From Opisthocomus hoazin (Eukaryota > Chordata > Aves > Opisthocomiformes > Opisthocomidae), in contig NC_134439.1 in NCBI RefSeq assembly GCF_030867145.1, positions 5,493,379 to 5,557,378 on the forward strand: a stretch of 64,000 nt of DNA, given 5' to 3'. The notes below the pieces were generated by a model. It was not told where the DNA came from. It searched no databases and saw nothing but the letters and a program-made list of their open reading frames with translations. Positions within the stretch are counted from its first letter, which is position 1; each line of letters starts with the position of its first letter. This document shows, piece by piece, positions 12,001 to 21,201 of the stretch. The position numbers were made by a program, and so were the translations under genes.

Positions 12001-15000
12001 CGATGTCCTGCAAGACAGAGTGGACCCCCTCAGCCCCGGGGCAGGGGGTGTCCCCCCCCTCCTCCCCCACCCCGGGGACCCCCGCCCGGACCGACCCACC
12101 GGGCTCCTCCGCCCGCCGTCCCCCCACCCCGGGGCTCTGCGGGTGGCTGGGGGGGGGCGAGGCCAGGGCTGGGCTCCCCGGTGCCGGGGAAGGGGGGGGT
12201 CGCGGCCGCCTTTGCATCAGCTCCGCGGTGCCATCCCAGCCCTTGGCGTAACGGGCGGGGCGGGGGGGGCGGCGGCAGGAAAATCCCCGCATTCCCACCC
12301 ACCTGATGCAACTTCAGCCGCCGCCACCGGGCTCCCCGCAACCCCCCCCACCCCACCCCCAAAACCGGGGCACCCCGGCAGCCCGCCTGTCCCCCCCGCC
12401 TCGCCCCGGTACCTTTCTCATGTCCCCAGCTGCCGCCCGGGCCGCCGGCGCACGCCGATCATGGTCCCCGGGGGAGGAGGAGGAGGAAGAGGAGGCGGCG
12501 GGGAGGGCTGAGCGGGGCGCGGCGCCGCGCACGCATCGCCGGGTCGGGGCGGCAGCCGGGGAGCCGAGCTCCTCTCCGCCTCACCGGCCACAGGTGCCCG
12601 CGGGCCGCGCTGCGGCGGGAGCGGCCGGGCCGGGCTGGGCTGGGCCGGGATCGGGTCCCGCCGCCCTGCCCGGGCCCGGCTGCGGCGCGCCCCGCCCGCC
12701 CCTCCCCCGCCGTTACCTTGGCTGCGGCGCCCGCCAAGCCCCGCCCACCCCTGGGCCCCGCCCCGCCGGGCTGCGGCGGTGGAGGCGGTGGCGGCGGCGT
12801 CTGGCCACGCCCCCCCCTCCTCCACCAATGGGTCGCGGAACACCGCCCCCGCGCCCGGATGGTGGCGCCCCGCCGCCAATCCGCGACGCCGGGAGCCACC
12901 GCCCCGACCAATCGTCGCCGATGGGGGACGTCGCGTCGGCCAATGGCGAGCGGCGGAGCGGCCGCGCGGCGTCTAGCGGGACCGCCCACCCCCCCCCGCC
13001 CCGGGCCCGGCCTCGCCCTGCGCCGCGCTGGGCCCGCACCGGAGCCCGCCGGGGTCCTCGTGGGGGGGGGGGGCGGGCGGGGCCGGGGTCACCTTGGGGG
13101 GCTCCCCCGGACGGAGGGGGTCTGAAACCGGGGTGCAACCCCCCACCCCCGGGGACCCGCCCCAGGACCGGGCGGTAACAACCCGAGGAGGGGATGCGAC
13201 ACCCCCCCACCCCCCGCGGACCCGGCTTGGGGGGGGGGGGGGGGGGGGGGGGGCTCTGCCACCGGGGCCGGGCTGAGCACCCGCAAACTCATCGCGCCTC
13301 GGGGCTGAGCACCCGCAAACTCCTAGCGCCTCCCGCGGGTTTGCGTCCTCCCGCCCTGGAAGCGGCCCCCGGGGCAGCGGAGCCGCCGCCTTCCCCACCC
13401 CCAATGCTGCGGAGCGCCAAACCCGGCTCTGCCTCCGGGATAACAAGGAGGGGATTACCAATAAATTAAATAAAAATCAAAAAACAAACTAAAATTCCCC
13501 GTTTTGGATGATTCCCAAGGTGTCGGCCAGCGCCCGCCGCAGCCCCTGCCCCAGCTGCAACGCCCCGGAGCCCCACGCCGCACCCACGGGCACGCTCCGG
13601 CTCCTGAAATTATTCATAAACCGCCGTTATTCCCCCAGCAAGGTCGCGCCGGGCCCCGCGGGAAGCCGCAGCGTTCCCAGCGCCAGGAAAAATCATGGAA
13701 AAATCCAAAGCCCGGCCCTGAAGCCGCCCGCGCCTCGTCAGCGGCCACCTAACGAGTGATGGGGGGGAGGGGGGGGGGGGCAGGATCGGGCCCTGCAGGT
13801 GCCGGCTCACACGATATTCCCGTCGGGAAGGCTGGGCGGCTGCTCAGCACTTACCGGGGAGCCGCGGTTCCAGCCAAAGACACCCCAAAAATAAATGAAA
13901 AATAATAAAATTACTAAAAAGAACAAAAATAATAGGAATAACCCCCCCACACACTGGGGTAAGGCTTTGGGGTCGGGCTGGGGGCTCCGAGGCGTCGCAC
14001 CGGCCGCGGGTAGGGTCTGGCTGGCCCCGGGGGGGGGGAGCGAGGGCAGTGTGACGCGACGGCGTGATGCGACGGCGTGATGCGACGGTGTGGTGACGCG
14101 GGCGCGCGAGGCGGGCTCGGCCGACGATGGGAGCTCCCAGGCAGCGCGGCACGCCTGGCAGCGGCACCAGCACCCTCCCCTCCGGCCCAAGCCGGGCTTT
14201 TTGGGGGGAAAAACGATGGAAAATGGAGACCTGCGAGCACGGAGAGCGGAACATCGGGGAAGGGGCTCCCCACACCCGCCCACGGCGCAGCGCCCCACGA
14301 TTCCCACCCCAGAGCGGCGCTCGGCAGACGACCAGGATTGGATTTTAAGGCAGAAATAAAGAGGCCTGTGGAAAAGAGCGGCGTTCTCGGCCTCTCGCCG
14401 CTCCGATCCGCGGCGTTTCTCTGTAAAACCTGATCCCGGTTTCCGTGCTGCGCCTGGAGGGCTCCGCAGACCCGATGCCCTTGGCCGGGAGCACCCACGG
14501 GCCACGCGTGCCCTCGCGCCCGGCGTTTCGCCGAGCTCTTCCCCGAGACGGGGAATCACCCCTCTCCGTTACCAGGGCAGCAGCCCAATGTGCCAACGCC
14601 TGCCTGGCGTCCCCCCGACCGCAGCTCCTCTCCTCGGCACCCCAAGGTCACCGGCTGCCAGCGCCCAGCGCACTTTTCAAGGGGGTTTTTCCCCTCCTCC
14701 AGCACCAGGAGATGCCCCCCCAGGCCCCCTCCCAGCATCCCGCCACTCGTCCGCCAACGCCGGACCCGGAACGATCGTCACCTCTGTCTCTCCGGCGCGC
14801 AGGCGTTCCCACCGCCTTCCTCGCTCGGTTCCCCGCCGGCCGCCGTGCTGGGGCCGCGCCACAAAAGGCCCAGACATGGGCGACAGCCGCCCGCTGCGGA
14901 GCTGCCCACCCCTCGCCGCGGGGAGCGGGGCGGCAGCCGCCCAGTTCCGCTCTCCCCATGCCCAGACGCCTCAGCACCTCGTCCCGGGTGCGATTTACCG

Positions 15001-16141
15001 GACGCTGGAAGGACCCGACGCCGCGAATCGGTGCCGACGTGCCCCCGGAACGCGCCGCGAGAAAGAGAGCGGTGCCAGGAAGGGAAAAAAAAATGAGCAG
15101 GGGCTCCCGGGGAGCGGCGTTGCATCACGGCCCGCGCAAGGCTCGGGCAGCAAAAACAAAACCGCTCTCCAGCTCGCCTCTCCCCACCCCGCCGCGACGA
15201 ACACGGAGCAATAAACATCTCCGCTGGACGAGCTCCAGCACCGAGTAACCCAACCGCCCGCCCGGCACCTGGGACGGGGCCGTCACCCAACGCCCCTGCT
15301 TGTTTCCCAGTCTCGTTTCATCACTTTCCCAACGCAACGCCACGCACGCGGGTTGAGGCGCTGACCCCGCACCTCTCCCCCTCCCTCTCACTGCTGCTGT
15401 CAGAGCAAAAATAAAACAACCAAGAGGAGAAAACCACCCCGCACGTGCCCCTGGAGCCCTCCAACTGGACCATAACTCGGCATTGCGCTGTCCCCAAGCA
15501 GGGACTTGCTTTTCCCAAGCGCTAAATGCCCACAACGTACAAAATACCGCTCGTCCGATGGGTACCAGCAGGCAAACCCCCCCCGAGGGCTCCCCTTCCC
15601 CCCGCCACAGGCAAAAGAAGGTCCTGCCTACCTCTTTGGTCAGGTCTCCGTTCACCGGGGCAGCCACGGCTCCCAAATCTTCCAGTTCTTCCCCGAAACC
15701 CTGCTCGGCTCCGCTCTCCCTCACCCCGTTGTCGGGACTGCCACCATCCTGCAGGCCACTGCCGTTCTCGAGGGCAATGCTGGCGCCGGGCTGGCCGCCG
15801 GCCACGGAGCCGTCGGGGTCTCGGTGCACCAGCCAGGCGCTCACCTCGGTGGTGGGCACCCGAAACCTGTCCAGGGCCCTCACCTGGTTGAGCAGCCGGC
15901 GAGCGGTGAAGTAATAGTCCAGGTCTACGCTTTTTGGGTGGATGCCATAGCCGTCCAAGGTGTTCCGCAGGTTGTGAAACTGGGTCTGGGTGTAAGCGGA
16001 GCTCTGGCCAAGGATGATCTCCCGGAGCGGGGGGAGCTGCGAGTTCAGGTAGGTGTCCACGTCCACGCGAACGCCAATCAAGCTGAGCAGAATGGTGAAC
16101 TGGATGAGGCCTTCGGTGAAGTATTTCTTCAGAGAAAGCAT
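9030..16141 (-). CDS. NFE2L1: NFE2L1 (NRF1/TCF11), CNC-bZIP transcription factor, complete
   Basis: ER-anchored CNC-bZIP factor that, once processed, drives proteasome and antioxidant genes with small MAF partners. Coding exons in transcript order: 16141-15632, 12007-11792, 11266-11177, 10793-10632, 10355-9030. All junctions are phase 0, giving 767 residues against 772 in human TCF11. The N-terminal anchor is at residues 11-31 (GLIQFTILLSLIGVRVDVDTY). The DDI2 cleavage site is kept as SAW103|LVHRD. The acidic DIDLIDILWRQDIDLG motif opens exon 2. Later come an Asn-glycosylation-rich domain (NGT, NYS, NVS, NST, NTT), a DSGLSLDS phosphodegron, a poly-Ser run, the CNC segment and a basic region with NKMAAQNCRKRK plus leucine zipper. 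The Met of MEVNN at the start of the last exon matches the internal start of the short LCR-F1 form. The start ATG follows an acceptor at 16144. Confidence 0.97.
11177..11266 (-). other. NFE2L1: NFE2L1 TCF11-type alternative exon (30 codons)
   Basis: A 90-base phase-0 cassette exon encoding a 30-residue segment with EDQTALSLEECLRLLEAT at its core. In human this exon separates the long TCF11 form from the shorter NRF1 form. Skipping it here joins PAQ directly to FPAAD and keeps the frame, as in human. Consensus AG and GTGAG sites flank it. Confidence 0.9.
12413..12532 (-). CDS. NFE2L1: Candidate alternative first coding exon of NFE2L1 (NRF1b-like)
   Basis: Inside a CpG island in the large NFE2L1 intron, an ATG at 12532-12530 opens 40 codons (MRGAAPRSALPAASSSSS... 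to ...AAGDMRK) and ends in phase 0 at a GTACC donor. Joined to the exon at 12007 it reads MRK|DIDLIDILW in frame. Such a product would lack the membrane anchor and DDI2 site. An alternative-promoter isoform with a different first exon (Nrf1b) is known in mammals. The in-frame donor and CCAAT-box cluster just upstream support this; there is no transcript evidence here. Confidence 0.55.
12533..13000 (-). promoter_or_regulatory. NFE2L1: Intronic CpG-island promoter with four CCAAT boxes
   Basis: Dense CpG sequence upstream of the alternative first exon. CCAAT boxes lie at 12825, 12876, 12908 and 12940, with GC boxes between them. The spacing of about 30-50 bases is typical of NF-Y promoters. It likely initiates the internal NFE2L1 transcript; orientation is inferred from the exon and donor on the minus strand. 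Confidence 0.55.
13001..15631 (-). other. NFE2L1: NFE2L1 large intron, remaining part
   Basis: Intronic sequence between the coding exon at 15632 and the alternative promoter. It holds a run of about 25 G at 13229-13253, a roughly 31-bp tandem duplication at about 13268-13330 (GGGCTGAGCACCCGCAAACT twice), and a short TGATGCGACGGCG repeat at about 14053-14100. No coding exon was recognised; the long ORFs at 14.4-15.2 kb are CpG-driven. Confidence 0.6.
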
Positions 16142-16575
16142 TTCTGGTGGAGGAGATGGCAGGTGGAGGGTTTAGGAATTAAAAAAACAAAAAACAACAC
16201 AACAAAACCCCAAAACCGCCAGCGCCTGATGAAGCCTCCGCACAACAGGTTGGTTGGGTTTGCCTTTCCCCTGCCCCACTTCCACACGAAATAAAGCGAC
16301 GACTTCGGCGTCCCAGCTATCGCCGAGCAACAGGATGAAAGTTTCAAGAAGGCTTCGGGACGGCTTCGATCGTCTTTGAAAATCCTGGAGCTCGCTGCTC
16401 GGCCAGCAGAGCGTTAATTCAGGATTTAACTCTCGAGAAGCAATAAAACCACCCCCCAGCAGCCAGCCCCCCACCTCGCTCACCCCCTCCTCTTCCTCAG
16501 AGCTGTTTCCCAGCGCAGACCGGGCATCCACCTCCAGGACCACCTCCCCTCCCCGACCCCCCCCCCCCCACTTAC

Positions 16576-16760
16576 TGTCCGAAACCTCCACATGCAGCCT
16601 CGGCCTTTAGCCCCCCGCTGCCCTGGGCCGGGGTCGGCTCCCCCCGCCCGCTCCTTCCTCCCCTCCTCTGCTCCGCGGAGCTCCCGCAGGGGCCTCGGGC
16701 GAGGCAGAGGTCCCGGCCGCGCTCTCCTCCTCCTCCTCCTCCTCTGAAACACAACCGGGG
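16576..16760 (-). other. NFE2L1: Candidate NFE2L1 5' untranslated exon
   Basis: A strong donor (GTAAGTG, GT at 16575-16574) on the minus strand faces the acceptor at 16144 just before the NFE2L1 ATG. The sequence above it merges into the CpG island, so a noncoding exon ending at 16576 is the simplest reading. The upstream edge is a guess. Confidence 0.45.
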
Positions 16761-17439
16761 GGGAGGGTGTCAGGGGCAGCACCCACCCCGTGGGGCCCGC
16801 CCGCTCCCGGGGCCGGTTTGCCACGGCAAGGCCCAGTCGGGGTTCCCCTCGACGCCGGTACCGGCGGCGCGTCCCCTCCCCGGGCTATTCTTAGGCCGGT
16901 GCGTCAACTTCCCCCCCCTCCCGCCGAGGGGACCCAGCCCCGTCTCCCGCCCCGCTCCCCGGCCCCGCAACAACCCGCCCGGGGGGGTCCCACGGGCGGA
17001 GAAACGCCCCCGGCCCGGGGCTCGCCCCGCCCGGCCCGGCTCCTCCCGGGAGGTGCCGCCGGGCCCCGGCGCCGCCCGCGCTCCGCTTCCGGGGGGTCCC
17101 AGCGCTGCCGGGCGGGGGGCGGCGGGGCCATGTGCCGCCCGCCGCCCCCTCCCCGCTGCGGGCCCTTTAAGGCCCCCCCTCCCCTCCCCGCGCCTCGTGA
17201 CCCGCCCCCCCCCCACCCCGCGCGGCCTCGCCGTCCCCTCAGCGCCGCCCGCCCGCCCGCCCCGCGCCCCCCGGCCCGGCCCGGCCCGCACCGCGCCGCG
17301 CCGCGCCGCCACCGCCCCGGCCCCTCCGCCCGCTGCTACCCGCTGGCCGCCGCCGCTCGCTCCCGGCCCCGCCGCCGCCGCCGGCCCCGCTCCCGCTCCC
17401 CGCCCTGTCCCAACCACCTCCCCCTCCCGCCTCGCGCGG

Positions 17440-17892
17440 CGCCGCCGGCCAATCGGCGCGCTGGGACGGGAGGCGGGACAAAGCAGCGGGCCAATGGTAG
17501 GAGGAGGTGAGGCGTTCTTCCCGCCCCCGCCGCCGGCTGGATGGGCAGGCTGAGCGGCCAATCGGCGCGCGGAGAGGGCCGACGGCCCCCGTGCTTGGCC
17601 CGCTGGCCGCGCCCTAGGCCAATCAGAGACGAACAGGGCGCCAAAGCAACCCGCCCCCTCAACTATTGTGTGACAAGGAACCCCCCCAATGGAAAGCGAA
17701 GTCTCCGCCGAACGACAGCGGCAGCTCCCAATGAGACGACGAGCAGCAGCCACCCGCCCGTCTGGGCGCTTGACTGGCAGCGGCGCGCACCAATCCCTAA
17801 GGCGCAGGCACACCGCTCCCCTCGCCCCGCAGCTGTTGCCATGGCACCAGGCGCCCCAGGCCCTTAGCGCAGGGGCGAGGCCCGGGGCCGCC
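17440..17892. promoter_or_regulatory. CpG-island promoter of NFE2L1, possibly bidirectional
   Basis: Seven CCAAT boxes on the plus strand at 17449, 17491, 17558, 17619, 17686, 17728 and 17790, in a CpG-dense, GC-box-rich island (about 16.8-18.2 kb). NFE2L1 runs left from it. On the right an ATG in good context (GCCGCCATGG, ATG at 17893) begins a short reading that ends at a GTGAGG donor. The array between them looks like a divergent promoter. Confidence 0.65.
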
Positions 17893-17935
17893 ATGGCGGA
17901 GCCTCCATCGCCCCGCAGGCCCCGACACCTCCCCG
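17893..17935 (+). other. Candidate first exon of a divergent transcript
   Basis: ATGGCGGAGCC in strong start context, reading MAEPPSPRRPRHLP and ending CCCG|GTGAGG in phase 1. The first recognised COPZ2 core exon needs phase 0, so this cannot join it directly. It may be a noncoding start, or need another exon. Evidence is weak. Confidence 0.25.
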
Positions 17936-18299
17936 GTGAGGGCCCCGGGGACCCCGCCACCTCCCGGGGGGGCAGAGGGGGCTCGGGGCCTCCCGCAGGG
18001 CCTCACCCCAATGGGGCCAGCGGCGGGGAGGGGGCTCCTGGGCCTCACCCACCCCACCCGAGGGGCCCGGGGGCCTCCCCTGCACTGCCGCGGGCCCTCG
18101 GGCCGCGGCCTGGGCACGGCCCTGCCCCGCTCCCGCCCGCAGCCCTCGCGGGTCCCCAGCCCCGCGCAGGCGCCTGGAGCGCGGGGCTTCGCCTCGGGCC
18201 TGGCCACCGGTCGGTGGCGGGGCTGGGAGGGCAGCGGGGGCATTGCCTGCGCACCCCGTGCTTTGCATTCTTCGTTGCTCCAGATCTTCGCTAATTAAA

Positions 18300-19433
18300 G
18301 GTCTTTAATTTGACGCCGCGGCGGGTGCCCGGCCGGCGTAGCCCCGCTCGTTACACCCGGGTTGGGAAGAGCCAGCTCTCCTGGTCGCTGCTCCCCACCT
18401 GCGGCGGTGGAGGTGCCAATGGCGGCTCCCAGCCCCGACCCACGCCGGCTGGGAGCCGCGGGGAGGGGGAGACCCCGGGGGGATCGGAGACCCCGAGGTG
18501 TGGGTGCTGGGAGCGGGACGGGGCTCCCCACCGCGCAGAGCTGCCGCCGTCGCGCTGCTCACAGCCGCGTGCCGGGGGCTGTCCGTGTGCCTGGCTGTCC
18601 CTTGCCAGCCTACAACAGCCGTGCTGTCCGCAGGTCGTCCCGTGAGCGCCGCTCGTCGTGGCTGCACCCGCCGGCCGGTTTGAGCTTAACCGAAAAACCA
18701 AGGTCGCGACATTCGATGGCTGTCGAGACAGTAACCACCCAGCGGAGGCGAGGGAGAGGCTGTGGCTCGTCCCAAGCACCTCGCCGGGCGCCTGAGGGCC
18801 CATGCCAGCAGCACGCGTGGACGGTGGCTCTGAAGCCACTCGATGAAACGCGCTGGGATCTCCCGGTAGAGCTGCAGGAGCGGAGGCGGAAAGGTGCCGT
18901 GAGCGGCCGCAGGAGCGGGGCGGGCGTCAGCCCCCCGGCCCGTCCTCGCCCCTCCGGGATGATCAACCAGCAGATCACCGAGGGGAGCTCTGTCAACAAT
19001 TTCAATAAATAAGCACGGAGCGGCGTCGGTGTAAAAACCCTCAACTCCGTGGCCTCCTGCCCAAACCGACACCGGTGCCTGCAGGGCGAGGGGCAGCCGG
19101 GCAGCACCACCCCTGCCTGCTATTCCTGCAACGCCGCAGCACCCGCAGCTGCCAAGCCCGGACACCCTCTTCCCTGCCCCAGAAACTCGCCGGGACAAAC
19201 AGGATGCCAGAGACAATAGTTCATCCGAAAAAAAAAACCCGTGGAAAATGAGCGTGGGCTCCAACGCCTCGCGGCGGGGTGAGGTTTCCCAGCCGGGGGT
19301 GTCTTCCCACGGCAGCAGCAGCAGCAGAGCCCCCTTTTTTTTTCACGGCAAGGACTAAGCCTGGCACATAGCTGAGAGGGGGGGGACAGGCTGCGCACCC
19401 CACCCGAAGAGCCCCAACGCTGCGAGCAGGGAT
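18300..19433. other. Gene-free stretch downstream of the divergent promoter
   Basis: GC-rich unique sequence. A plus-strand AATAAA lies near 19003 and a moderately long minus-strand ORF at 18686-19264, but I recognise no protein family and no consistent exon structure. Confidence 0.35.
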
Positions 19434-19585
19434 CACAGAATCACAGAATGGTTTGGGCTGGAAGGGACCTTAAAGATCATCTGGTTCCAACCCCCCTGCC
19501 ATGAGCAGGGACCCCTTCCACCAGCCCAGGGTGCTCAGAGCTCGATCCAACCTGGCCTTGAACCCTGCCAGGGCATCCAGGGGGA
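19434..19585 (-). mobile_element. CR1 LINE 3' fragment, second subfamily
   Basis: Short minus-oriented CR1 tail starting with a double ATCACAGA terminal repeat, followed by GGTTTGGGCTGGAAGGGACC. Its internal sequence differs from the common CR1 type in this window, so it comes from another, probably older, subfamily. Confidence 0.9.
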
Positions 19586-20269
19586 CCAGGATGGCAGGGA
19601 AGGGGAGCGGAGCGGCCGGGGGAAGGTGGCGAGGAGCCTGGAAGCGCCCAGATCCGAGCGATTTTGGGTCAGGAGCTCGCTCTGCCACAGCTGCTCCGTC
19701 TCGCTAATCTCCTCCTGGAAAACAAGCTGCGAAACACCCACGAAAGCCGGGGTGCGGCCGCGGCCCACGTCGTGCCACAACCGGCAATTTGCTGAGGCAA
19801 CGGCCCCGGCGGGCAGGCACGGCCCCATTACCGGAGCCTCGACGCCCAGAGCCGCCGCTCGGCACCTTGGACGCCGGGTGCGAGACCCGGGGGTGCCGCC
19901 AACGCCGATGGCCGCCGAGGGTCTGCCGCGGGGCTGGCCTGGCTGGTGGGTGTTATTCGGGCACCGTCTCCCCCCGCTGCACCCCACGGGGAGAAGGGGT
20001 GCAGGGGAGCGGCCTCAAACCCTCTCACTGCGGTCAGCCTCCGGCCAGCAACCCGAGCCGGCCCGCCGCTCGCCGGGTTATTTTTGGTGTCCCTCCGCGG
20101 GGCTATTTGGGGGGCTGGCAGGCGGCCCCGCGCCCTGCCCCGCTCCTGGCCCTCTTCTGCCTAGGGCGGGCGAAAGCCGTGGGGTTCCTCGTGCTGTGGA
20201 GGGGGGCATGGGCCATCTGCCCCCCGGTTTGGTGGGGTTGGCGAGGGAGAGCTGGGGCGAGCAGCGTCC

Positions 20270-20510
20270 CTCCATGTCCTGCTGTCCCTCCATGTCCCAC
20301 TGTCCCTCCATGTGTGTCCTGCTATCCCTCTGTGTCCCGCTGCCCCGCCGTGTGTGTCCTGCTGTCCCTCCATGTCCCGTCATCCCGCCGTGTCCCACTG
20401 TCCCTCCATGTGTATCCTGCTGCCCCTCCATGTCCCGTCGTCCCTCCGTGTCCCACTGTCCCTCCATGGGTGTCCTGCTGTCCCCCCATGTCCCGCTGCC
20501 CCTCGCTCCC
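20270..20510. repeat. Minisatellite, about 18-bp unit
   Basis: Tandem array of imperfect units like TCCCTCCATGTCCCACTG, alternating with TCCCTCCATGTGTGTCCTG. It lies upstream of COPZ2. ORFs through it are repeat artefacts. Confidence 0.85.
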
Positions 20511-21201
20511 GGGCCGTGGCCCGGCGTCCCCCGTGGGCTCAGCGCCCGCCGTGGGGAAAGGCTCCAGCCCCGGAGGTTCAAGCGAACAGGGGTGATTTGG
20601 GTGCAGCCGGTGGGTCGCCGGGAAATGGCGCCGGGGAGGGCAGGGGTCGGCAGCAGGGGCATGGGGGGGGCCATGCCCCATGGCCGGGACACCCCTTGAC
20701 GGCAGCTGGGGGGTTACCGACCCCCCGCAGAGCCCACTGGAGCGGGGGCTGAGCTGGGCACCCGCTGCCAGGACCCCCACCCGCCCCAAATTAAAGGCAG
20801 CAGAGGTTGGGTGAGGGGTGATGCCCCCCACCCCACTGCTGAGCGTTCCTACCCCCCCGCAGGGGCTTCCCTGAACCCCCAAATTCGGGGTGCGTGGGGG
20901 TCCTGGCCTCCATCCACCCCTCCAGCCCCCCCCCCGGGTTGGTTCTTTTCCCAAAGGAGGTGCCCGGGTGCGGGGGGGGGGGGGGGGACTGGGGGAAAAG
21001 CCCCCACAGCCACACGTGTCCCCCCCATTCCCCACCACAGTGGGGTGCGGGAGCCCCGCCTGGGGGACCCCCGGTTTCTCCCTTACTGGGAGGGGGGCCC
21101 TGCGGGGGCTGAGCCCGGGGTGCGGGGGGTGGGGGAAGGGGGGCGGGGCGGGCCGGGGGGGCGGGCACGGCAGCGGGGGGGGGGGGGGGCCCGGGGGAAC
21201 C

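Noticed and set aside
14445-15248. Overlapping ORFs of 170-270 codons in several frames
   Set aside because: CpG-rich intron of NFE2L1; frames are open on both strands without splice signals or family similarity.
17893-17935. This exon as the COPZ2 start
   Set aside because: It ends in phase 1 while the first core COPZ2 exon needs phase 0; the ATG at 21202 fits better.
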